Source: Pipra filicauda (lineage: Eukaryota; Chordata; Aves; Passeriformes; Pipridae). From it: a stretch of 64,000 nucleotides of DNA. This document shows positions 38,701 through 50,700 of the stretch, piece by piece. The notes under the pieces were generated by a model, which saw only the letters and a list, made by a program, of their open reading frames with translations, had not been told where the DNA came from and searched no databases. A program made the position numbers and the translations under genes. The stretch lies in the NCBI RefSeq assembly GCF_003945595.2, contig NW_024104162.1:744001-808000 (forward strand), given 5' to 3'. Each line of letters opens with the position of its first letter. Positions within the stretch are counted from its first letter, which is position 1.

Positions 38701-41700
38701 TTTTTGTTCTTGTGCACCAGCTTAGCTAATCTGAGGCTGGCAAACACGTTTTTGGATACCCTTCAAATTTGCTGGTTCAGGTTCATTGAGTCAGACAATG
38801 TGCTGTGCTAGTTCCTAATTCTGAGCTACCAAAATTCAGAATCTCTGCCTGAACTGAAAGCCTGCTTCTGAGTCATGTTCTGATTTAATGTGCTAAAAAT
38901 AAACTTGCAATGAACAAGACCATTTACAACATCATTGAAACTTATTTTTGGTAATTTGAGGAACACTTTTTCATGACTGAATGTGGAACAAATTGTGAAG
39001 AAGTACAATTTGAGGGTGGAAGGGGAGGCTTATTTGATTTTTAAGTGCATTACAATCACATAAAGGTTTTTCACATACCAAGTAGTGAGAAGGGCATTGA
39101 AGAACATTGTGATCAGTTCTTGTAGTCCAGGCCACTCATCCTTAAAAGTGCCTCTTTTGGTTGTTTTTTTTTTCCTTTAGAGAGCCCTCTGCAGTTCTAT
39201 GTGAATTACCCCAACAGTGGCAGTGTGTCTGCATATGGGCCTGGCCTCATTTATGGGGTTGCCAATAAACCAGCAACTTTCACCATTGTCACGGAAGATG
39301 CAGGAGAGGGTAAGTCTGTCCTTTAAACCCATCCTACCCTAAACTAGGAACTTCTTGGTAGTTTAATGCACACTGGCGGTAATTTCCATTCTTGTGTCCA
39401 ACTATGAGCCTCTGATATGATACAGATTACTTGTGCAAATATCAGGCTGTAGCTTGCAGTAAAAGCTGTTTTATTACCACTTCCCAAGAGCAGTAGATGT
39501 ATCTAGATGTGTCCTGTGGTACAGGGTGCAAATGGTTTGTTTAATTAAAAATAAACTGAAGGCAGCTTAAATCTAGTGGGTGATGACTGGGTGTGGAATC
39601 ACTGTTAGGTAAATCTAACAGACTGAATAGAGCTGTGGCCTTAGTGGATTGGCCTGACCTGTTTTTGCTGCTGTCCTTTGAAAACACACATCTTAAGCTG
39701 CATTTTAAGTACCACATATTGGATCTTTCTCATTGGACCAAGTCTTTGGACTTGATGTGCACAAAGATTTACAGAAGTGCCATTCTTCTTGTTTCCTAGG
39801 TGGGCTGGACTTGGCTATTGAAGGACCTTCAAAAGCAGAGATCAGCTGCATTGATAACAAAGATGGGACGTGCACAGTCACGTACCTGCCTACTCTGCCT
39901 GGGAATTACAGCATCCTGGTCAAGTACAATGACAAACACATTCCAGGCAGCCCATTCACGGCTAAGATCACAGGTATAAAGTTGAGACTTCGGGAAGCAC
40001 TTCATATAAAAATTAACGTCTGATAGCATGGGGGACCCGGTTTGTGGCAGGAATTTGAAGTCCTCTGACTTGTTCTGCACTTAACCTTGTAAAGTTTTGT
40101 GACTTGTTTCTGTTTATGTATTCAGATGATAACAGAAGACGGTCTCAGGTTAAGCTTGGTTCTGCTGCTGACTTTATGTTGGACATCAATGAGACTGATC
40201 TCAGTCTCCTAACAGCCAGCATTAAAGCCCCATCTGGTCGTGATGAGCCTTGTCTTCTGAAGAGGCTGCCCAATAACCACATTGGTAAGCTCTGAGAGAT
40301 TAGTAGGGTAGCCTTTGCTCCAATTTGCTTTGGCATGTAAAATCACTGACTTCTCTGCCCCTTCCCATAAGAGTGTTGTCAAACCACATGGTTGATAGTG
40401 TTTGGTACAGTTGCCCAAAGACAGAAGAGTGTGAAGAATGACCTTGTCTTAGGTTGCATGTGACATGTCAGGTTGCAATTGAAGTGGGTTTTGTCAGCAT
40501 TTATGAATGGCTTTGTGGTCCACTTGAGAGCAACGCTTCAACATGTGTGAAGAGAGCGCTCTTCCAGTATTTCATTTCTTGGTGTGATTAAGGCATTTAA
40601 ATCGAGTATAACATGAATAAAAACTGAATAAATTAGTCACATTTCTCTGCTTCGTAGGCATCTCATTCATTCCACGGGAAGTAGGAGAACATCTGGTTAG
40701 CATCAAGAAAAATGGGAGCCATGTACCAAACAGCCCTGTAACAATCATGGTGGTCCAGTCTGAGATCGGGGATGCCAGACGGGCAAGAGTTTTTGGACGT
40801 GGCTTGGTAGAAGGACGGACCTTTGAAATGTGTGACTTCATTGTAGACACAAGAGACGCAGGTCAGTTCCATGTCAAAGGGACTGTGAGATGCTGTGAGA
40901 TACATACCCACTCTACATGAGAGCATTGCCCCCTCATGTGTGACCACCAGCTGCAAATAGTGTGTTAAAGATGCGTGGTCATTGTCAGTTATTAACTACA
41001 GACAACACTATTAACTTAGAATACACTTTGCATGATCCTGGCTGATGTCTTCGGTTACAGCCGGCAGGGACTGTCACTGGGGCACTGATAAAAGTTTTTC
41101 ATTTGATGGTGCTGGTTCTAGTATCATTTGGTAGAATGGAAGGGAAACAAAATGAGGAAGATATTTCCCTGTTGGTTTAATGTGGAGCCTTGGATAACCT
41201 TTTAGCTTTGAAGATAACTTTTCAATATTAACAAAATAAAAGGGATATGGTCAGAGGATTTTAGGAACTGAATGCATGCTGTGCTTTCAATATCTGACTG
41301 ATTAGGAGTACAGAAATGTCATTAAGGCATCATGCAATTCCTGTGTGCCCATTATGATACAATCCTACTGCAATGGGTTTGAACTATTTAATGTCAGGTT
41401 TAGAGTAGAGCTATGGAAATCCGAAGCTAACTTATGTGTATTGTAGGTTATGGTGGGATCTCACTGGCAGTTGAAGGACCCAGCAAGGTAGAGATCCAAA
41501 CTGAAGATCTAGAAGATGGAACTTGCAAAGTGTCCTATTTTCCAACTGTACCTGGCGTGTACATTGTGTCCACTAAATTTGCAGATGAACATATTCCAGG
41601 TAAGCGAAAGTGTTGGGCAAATTTTTGGTTAGTACCACTGAAGTCCTACCTAGCTGACCAGTCCCTGGAACTGTGGGTGGGCTGTGTGATCTGGCTTGCA

Positions 41701-44700
41701 CCGTAAGTCCCAAAGATTCGAGGGGGTCCTCCACAAGCAGCAAGCATCAGAAACTGTTCTGCTTCCATGGGTGTATTTCACTTGGACCTGACTGTTGGCT
41801 GTAAAACTTCCCCTATGATCCCCTATAAGTCAGAGGAAGCTTTCACTTGTCCCCTCAATGCAGCGTGTAATGAGCAGAGGAGGAATGACTTGCTGTTGTA
41901 CTTACAGGCAGCCCATTCAGTGTGAAGATAAGTGGTGAAGGAAGAGTTAAGGAGAGCATCACACGAACAAGACGGGCTCCCTCTGTTGCAACAGTAGGAA
42001 GCGTATGTGATCTGAACCTAAAAATCCCAGGTAAGCAGCAACATCCTTATCCCCAAAACCACAACTTGCACTTGTGTAGCTTGGGTGCACCTGAAGCAGA
42101 AATACAAACTTCAGTGTTGTGAAGACATCCTCATATTAAGATAGTTTAGGGAAGAAACACTGGTAGTGTGTCTCTTTGAATGGTTAAAAATAAGCATGAC
42201 CATGATCAACATATGGAGAAATAAATACCAGAGAGGCCTTAATTTAATTTACTGTGTGTGCAGCAGGCTGGGGAATGGGCTGCACAGCTCACCCTGGCTC
42301 CAGGGGTTTAAGATCATCATGTAGGCTGTTAAATGTTTGTATTGCTGTCTGGAAACTGTGAATCACGTAGGCCAGGCTTAGCTGGCTGCACTTTTCCAAC
42401 CACTTAATCTGCCTCTGTAGAGGGAGCTTAACTGGGAAGCTGTAACTGGCCGGGCTTGCTGCTTGGCAGCACACACCTGCCTGAGCATACGAATGGGCAT
42501 CTATGTGCCTCTTCTGTCATTTGTACTGTGTAATCACTTCAGCTCAGGTCCTGCTTCCCAAAACAAAATACCAAACCCCCTTGTAACTTTCTAATCTGCA
42601 TTTTTTTTATTCTTTTCTTGTTAGAAATTGACTGTAGAGATATGGAAGCACAGGTAACTAGTCCCTCTGGGAGAAACTTCAGTGCCGAAATTTCAGAGGT
42701 TGACAAAAACACCTACTGCGTCAGCTTTGTGCCACAAGAAATGGGAGTCCACACTGTGGATGTCAAATACAGAGGGCAGCCGGTGCCAGGCAGCCCCTTC
42801 CAGTTCACTGTGGGGCCACTGGGTGAGGGAGGAGCCCATAAAGTGAGAGCTGGAGGCCCGGGGCTCGAGCGTGGAGAGACAGGTGTTCCAGGTGAGTCCT
42901 CTGCTCTCACTGGGCTCCAGTGTGTGCTGTGTGCAGCTCTGCAGTGCAGGGGTTTGGTTTCTGTTGGCCTCTTCTCTGAGAGTTTGAGCAGAGCTTGGTG
43001 TAACACTGTGGGGTTGCCCCAAGCCAGAGGTGGCCAGTGGAGAAACATGGAGAAATAATATTGCTGTGTCATGTGAATGGAAAAGTCTGGAAATCCACAT
43101 TTTGGAAACTGACTGCTCTCACAGAGTGAACTCGAGGTTGTAAGGTGTGTTATACAGGGCTGATAGGCTAATTCAAGGCTAATAGGAGCCTTCTGGAGAA
43201 ACTGCTGAGCAGTATGTCCCAGGTTGATAGGACAATGATGATACCTTTAAGTATGAGATACTGCACAGTCTGTTAGGAAGAAGCTGCAACCCAGCAGCAG
43301 CAAACTTACTCTTGTGTGCTCATATGCTTCAACAGCTGAGTTCAGTATATGGACACGGGAAGCTGGAGCTGGAGGACTATCTATTGCTGTAGAAGGCCCA
43401 AGTAAAGCAGAAATCACCTTTGATGACCATAAAGATGGATCATGTGGTGCATCATACATAGTTCAAGAGCCAGGTATGTACCAAGACCAGATCATAGGGA
43501 AACAACATTGAATGTGACTTTCAAAGAAAGTAAGGACACTCATTGCTTCTTTTCTCCCTGCAGGCAACTATGAGGTGTCCATAAAGTTCAATGATGAGCA
43601 CATTCCTGAAAGCCCCTACCTGGTTCCCGTCATCGCCCCCTCCGATGATGCTCGCAGGCTCACTGTCACTAGTCTTCAGGTGAGACATAAGGAAACATCT
43701 CTACAACTTACCACACAGACTGATTTCGTCCTTGTTCTCCAAGACCAAAATGGTTGTCATTTCTTCTTAGTAAAAGTCTTGCCTTGGTTGGTGCCTGTTT
43801 TCAAGCTCAGCTTGCAGCCAGAGAGGTTTTTGGCAGCTGGCCCAGCTCTGGCGAGCCAGAATTCAAAGGCAGAAGGTTCAACTGAGTGTATTACAGATGA
43901 TGACACTTGGGAATTAGGAACAAGAGGCTACAGAAATACCACTGGAGGAGTTAAAAAGTGTTTCCCACCCCATTAGCTAGGGGAGGGCAAAGGAGAACTG
44001 AAACATGGAAGTGAACTACCAGTGATCATGCTGGCACTGGGTTCCTTGTTGGCCCACGGAAGAGCAGCTGGGTTTCCATGGGTAGTGTAGGGCTATCCAG
44101 CTGGGATGTCACTGCAGCCTGGCTGGGCAGACAGAGGGGGCCCCATGGTGAGGTTGGGGTGCAGATTTGCTCTGGCTGATGTTATGAAACCACACAGTCA
44201 TAGCTCATGTGATTCATGAGCGGTAGCGAATCTCAGAGTGGGTCACAGCTTTGTAGCTGGTCTGGGATCATCTGCTAACCTCACCATGTCATTTGTGTGT
44301 GTGTGTGGTTACAGGCATTAAAATACAAGTAACATTAAAGGCCTGACTAAAATCTCCAAAGCCAGAAGCTTGGATGTGAGACTGAGAATCTGTGTCTAAA
44401 TATACTGTACCTCAGTCCTCATTGAGTCGTGATTAGTACTTCAGTTGAGGCTTTTTTTTAGCTATGTTTTTTTGGCTAACCCAGCTGTGGTTCCCAGGAG
44501 TTTACCTAGGCTGCAGGACTTCTCCACCTCGGCTGTAAAAATGAACCATGACAGCCTGATCCAATAGTATCTCTTCTAACCAGGAGTTACAAGGGCGTTA
44601 ATTAGTCACTGTGGTATTGATGTTTACCTTGTGTTTCATTTAAAGACTCTTTGACAGGAATACTCACTTCAATTAAGTCCTGGAGAGGCAGATAAAGCTG

Positions 44701-47700
44701 AGTATTTGGTAATGGAGTGCATTGTGCAGCATCAGCCTCCACTAAACCCACATCAGGGACTTGTTTATACATTGTACCTCAGTTCTACTCAGTTGCATTT
44801 ATTTCCCTCTTCAGGATTTAGTTGAAAACAAAATCAGGTAAAGTATGTTAAACATGAGATGTTACTGGTAGATAGCTGCATGTCCTGTGCTGGTTGAGGA
44901 CCACTGCAGCTCAGATGAGGAGCTGCCTCGCCTTCGACTGACGGCCTGACAGCACCGCAACATCTGGTTTCATGTTTTAAATTGCTTTCTCATGTTTAAG
45001 ACATCTTGTGGTGGCGTTCTAAATGCAGCCTCTTGTGGCAAATATAAACATGCATATTACTCTTTCAGACAACTGGATTATCAGAGGCTTTTCCCTGAAT
45101 GAATCTGGAATGAGTGAATGGGTTGTGAAAATGGAGCTATAGCTTAAGCATCTTTTAAATCAAGTGCCTGAATACCGAGGACTGACCTCAGTGATAACGG
45201 GTGACTAGTCTTGTAAGCCTGCCTCTCTTTGATGTGGCAGAGCCGTCAGGCTTCCAAAAACCCGTGTTACCATGGGAGAAGTCAGCCTAGCCAGTGTGGG
45301 TGACTCCTGAATCAGCCACCCCCTAAGAGACAGAGAGGTGATATGAGCATTAATGCAAGTAACAACATTATGCCTTTTGTTGAAACCTGAAAAAACCCTC
45401 ATGCTGAAGCGGTTATTTCCCTGCCACAAATCTTGTGCTGTCTGAAACAAGAAGTTTAAATTTGATAATCTGACTGTTGCATTCTCAGGAGTCTGGATTA
45501 AAAGTTAATCAGCCGGCATCCTTTGCTATAAGGCTGAACGGGGCAAAGGGCAAGATCGACGCTAAAGTCCACAGCCCCTCTGGAGCTGTCGAAGAGTGCC
45601 ATGTGTCTGAGCTGGAGCCAGGTGAGCACAGCTTTACGGTGTCATAACAAACTGTCTGACCTCCAAAACATTTGCTGTCCCACAGCAAGGGAATTCAGTT
45701 TCTTTGGCTTGTGAACAGTGTACCCAAGGGATGAGCACCGTGCTTCAAAAATTACTTCTTGGTGTCAAGAGCTGTTCAGTCAGGGTTACGTCCATGCTTT
45801 TCCTAGATAGCAAATGAACTGACTGACCCCCATTTGTGTAAAGTACAGACATTTAAGTCTTGGCCTGCCAGTGAAGGTACAGCGATATTAGTCATAAATG
45901 AAATATGATGTGGGAGAAATATGATGGGGAGAAGTTTATTTTTCAAAGCTATGCTTCCATCTTTGACTAATAGTTTATTTTTAACTTGCACTCACTCCTT
46001 CATATGAAATGTCAAGGAAGCTGACTATAAGCAAACACTACAGAAAGCTCAACACCTGTTTCAGCAATGAGCTTTTCTTTTTCACTTGAAGTCTCTATGA
46101 GTTATGGCCTGTACTATGGACAGACAGCAGCTGTCCAGCTGGGGGAGATCAGTCCCTCCTCTGAGTTAACACGCAATCAAAAATGTTAAATATCAGCAAA
46201 TTGCTAAATTACTTCATTAGATAAAGGTGCTGTGTCTGTGGTGTCAGAGCAGCACGCTCAGCCCACTGGTGAGATTTGGCTTGCTCTAACCAGCTGCTTT
46301 TCTTCTCTGCACTGCTCCCTCAGCTGCTGACAGGTTGGGCTGTGATTCAGTTGTCATGTTTAGTGCACAAGTGAGGCAAATAACTCTAAAATTCACCCTG
46401 TAGACTAGATGACAGCTGAGATCAGATCCTAGTAAACAAGGTGAAAATCCAATCTGTAACACCTCCTGCAATAAATACAGCATTTTCCTACTTAAATATG
46501 AGCTTAGCAGCTTGTGTAGCTGAGTTCACTAAACCTGGGACCAAAACATGTCAAAGCATTACAGAAGCTTGGGTTGCTAACCAGTTGGGTTTAATTGCTG
46601 GTTTACTGTTTGATTGTTCTCTCTGATGTGTCAGAAAAGCCACTTCTCTCTCACAGATAAGTACGCCGTTCGGTTCATCCCCCACGAGAACGGCATCCAC
46701 TCCATCGACGTGAAGTTCAACGGGAGCCACGTCGTGGGCAGCCCGTTCAAAGTGCGTGTGGGTGAGCCCGGGCAGGCGGGCAATCCCACGCTGGTCACGG
46801 CCTACGGATCCGGCCTGGAGAGCGGCACCACGGGTAACCCTCCTCTTACAGCTCCGATACAGACCTGTTTGCACTTGGCTTTGAGGCATACACAGAAGTT
46901 GTTCCTAGCCATATTTTTACATGACTTTGCCTGCTAAGGCAGCTGAACTAACCCACATTCTCTGCTGACCTGAGCACAGGCTAATTTTGCTTTCTAGCAT
47001 GCTCCTCATGTCTTATAACCATCACTTACAAGTCTGCAGGCTATACTGAGCCTTAACAACCTTAAAACTTGTGTAAATCAGCAGCTGCAGCGTGCGTTCA
47101 GTGGAACTGCTGGTTAGCAGCTGGGCTAACTCTGCCAGTTAGCTGAGCTCCACCTCGGTGGTCTCTTGGAGCTCTGGAGATGCTCTGGCTCCCTTCCACG
47201 CATGAACACAATGTCTGAGTTGGCTGTCTAGCTGAAGAAATCTTGTTTAACTTGTGTGCCCCTGTTAATTAAATGGGTACCAGGGTGTACCCTGTTACCT
47301 TCTGTTCAGTGCTTGCAGCTCTAAGAAATTTCAAGTTAAATGTAGTATGATGTGTGAACCCTGGGGAGAACAGTGGATTGTTGTGTTGGCTGTGTGCTTC
47401 AGATGCAGCGTGAACAGTCTCTTCTTGGAAATCTGACACCCCGGTGTCTGCTGCGGTTTCCTCATCTGATAGTTCTCAACTCAAGAATGTAGAGTTTAGG
47501 GTTTGTTTTTTCATTTCTGTGATTGGTGGCCTTAGTAAGAAAGTATGAAAACATTCCAGGATATGTACATTGATTTATTTAATTGTGTGCTTGCTCAGGC
47601 CACACACACAGGTGAATAGCAGAGTAAAACTGATTATTTTTCTTTCCTTTTGTTATGCAAGGGAATAGCTAGTTCCTCTTATCCCATCTACTGCTGTGTC

Positions 47701-50700
47701 TTGTGGATTCCATTTCATTACCTTTTTTCTCCCTGGGAAAAAAAATACTGCAGTTATTCAGTTAAAGCTTCTGGTGTTCTGGAGAAACCAAGCAGTTGGT
47801 TTTGGAAACATGTGGATACACCACATAAAATAAAGATACAGCCTGTGCTGCTTTAATAGGTGGAAACAAAAGCACTCATTAATACTTAGCCACTGATGCA
47901 TCAGGGACAGGGGAATTTTTCTCCATCTATAAAGGTGCTTGGGGTTGTTTTAAATCTAAATAGACTGTTTAACTTCAGTAAAGTTACTCTGTGCCCCCTT
48001 GTTGAATCCTGGCTGCTGCCAAAGGCCTGGTGCCCTGGGAGCTGCTGAGCAGCGTTTCTGAACAATGACCCAGTGTAGGGGTTTCAATAGCCAGTGGCTG
48101 AGCACCTGAACCATCCCCCACGAGGGCTGCGTGCCTGCAGCCTGCAACAATGCGAGCCTTCATCTGGGGCACAGGGAAAACCAGTGACTCTGGAGCAAGA
48201 AGTCTTAGTGAGCAGCTGTGCAGCTTGCTGGCTTTGGGAATTAACTTCCTTCCAGTTGAGCGGGGCATTGCAGATTGATGCCTGACCTCCTGGGCAGGCA
48301 GTGCCAGGGACATGGGCTGCTGGATGGCACAATCGTCTGTGGGAACTGGGCTCTTCCAGCATTGCGACACAGCAGCCTCTTGTGTGGAGAGGCTACAAAC
48401 TTCTCCCTAGTTTATTCCCATGTCTGCATGCTTCTGTCGCAGCAGCAGTAAACTTTCCCATGGCCGTCCTGATTTTGAGTGAGCTCGAGCACTTTATTCC
48501 TTCTCAGCAGTGTCTCATGCTACAGCCCAAAGATCATAAATATTTTAAGCCAGAGTTTGACAGTAAATTATTTTGGGGCTGAAAGCCTTATTTAATTTTT
48601 ATCTTATGTCGTTGGCATTGTGTCATTGGCTTAGTATTAGCAGCAATAATTCAGCTGTGTTAACCAGATGCTGTAATTAAACAAGCTTTTGTTTCCACAA
48701 ACTGCTTGGAGTGCTGTTGCCAAGCAGTTCAGACACCAGGAGATCTCCTGCCCCTTGTCTCTCCTGCTTTCCTGTAGGCTCTTCAGTGCTGATTTGTGGT
48801 CCAGGCAGCAAAACAGCTCTGAGCTCTCTGAATTTATACATGCTGGAGCTGTGTTAGTGTGGGCTCTGACACCCAAGAGAAAGGCTCTTGCTTTCTCTCT
48901 AAGCCAGTTTTTTGATGGTGAATTACTTCCATTTCAGTCCTGAAGGGCTCTCATGACCCCTTGTCCCACACAGTCACATAACCCAAGCAGAGAAGGGAGC
49001 AGGATGAAGCCGGGGAGACTTCCAGGGGTGCAGAGCCCCTGGCTGGGACTCGCCTGTGAGAGGATGTGGGGCGGGGGGATGTGGTGTCCCTCCCTGCCTG
49101 CAGCCTTGGGCAGCCTGGTCTTGCACCGAATTACCCCTTCCTATTTAATGACTGAGGCTGCATGTGTAACATGGGTGTGAGGAAGAGTGTGTCTTACTGT
49201 GCTACATCTTTCTAGGACTGCAGTCGGAGTTTTTCATTAACACGACCAAGGCTGGTCCAGGTACCCTCTCTGTTACAATTGAAGGGCCATCAAAGGTGAA
49301 AATGGACTGCCAGGAAACTCCAGAAGGTTACAAAGTCATGTACACACCCATGGCTCCAGGAAACTATTTAATTGGAGTTAAATATGGTGGACCTAACCAC
49401 ATAGTGGGCAGCCCCTTCAAGGCAAAGGTTACAGGTAAAAAGCTAACCAGTACTTACTGTGTGCCTGAAGCAGCTCGTGTCATTCAGCAAATACGTCCCT
49501 CTTGAGACAGTGGCATTCTGGTCTAGATACCCAAAAGCATAAGAAGAAAAACGTTCCTCCCTTTCACCTCCAAAGCCTAGATGAGGGCTCTCAGGAGCAG
49601 CTACAAGAGCAACAGTCATGGAGCTTACCAGCTTGACTCAGTGGTGGGCTGTAAAATAGCTTCATGGGGAATATTAAATCCTGATCTAGTGTCAGGGTGT
49701 TGCAGTGGCAGTAGGGAAATATGACTTATTTACCCATTTTCCCCCCAAAGCCTGAAACCTGCTTGCCTGTGGCATAAGTGATGCCTCTCTTGGTCTAATT
49801 TTGGTGCAGGTGTCACCTAACCAAACATCGGTAACATCTGGGAGGCTTTTAGATGATGTGAGGAAGGCCAGTTTAGGAAGCTTTCTCTTCACCACTGTGT
49901 TTAAGCACAGGCTGGAGCTCATCTCTGCTGCTGCCCCTGAGCTAGTGAACCCTCTCCTGGTGCCCAAAGTGCAGGGATGTTCTTGGGAGAGGGCGGCAGG
50001 GACTGCACTTCCTCAGGCTGGGACACGCTCTGCTTTCAAAATGGGTTATTGCAAAATTGCACCTGCTTTTCTGCCAACTCAAGTTTAATTTTTGCCATTT
50101 GGTGATTGGAGCACAATTAACTCTTCTTAAGCCAGCTTTGCTTAATGAATCCTGAAGTTCCTGTGGTCCTTCAACCACTTGAGGGCTCTGGGATGGGATT
50201 GCTGCCAGTGGTGCTGGAAGATGTCAGCTTAAAAACCCAAGTAGGAAATTGCTCCTCTTCAAAAATGCATTTTGGATGCAGAATGCATGCTAGTCATTAG
50301 GAGGGTTTCGAAACCTCCTTATGAATGCCTTTCAGATGGGGTGAATCTGAATGTCAGAAATCTTCTCTGTTTCCAGGACAGCGACTGGTTAGCCCAGGCA
50401 GTGCCAACGAAACTTCTTCCATCCTGGTAGAGTCGGTGACGAGGTCATCCACTGAAACTTGCTATAGCGCCATTCCCAAATCCACCTCGGATGCTAGCAA
50501 AGTGATTTCCCGTGGAGCAGGACTCTCAAAGGCTTTTGTGGGTCAGAAAAGTTCTTTCTCTGTGGACTGCAGCAAAGCAGGTATGGATGGAGAATCCAGC
50601 TGGATGTTCAGGGTGGGTGGTTTAGCTGGGCTGTTTTTTCCTCTAAACCAACTTGCAGAGTTAAAATTCAGAGCTTGAGGTGTTGATCTGATGCTAAAGA

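Noticed and set aside
42031..42624. Possible extra exon like the long FLNC insert in repeat 20
   Set aside because: I searched the intron between exons 39 and 40 for such a segment and found none; exons 39 and 40 join directly in frame as in human FLNB.
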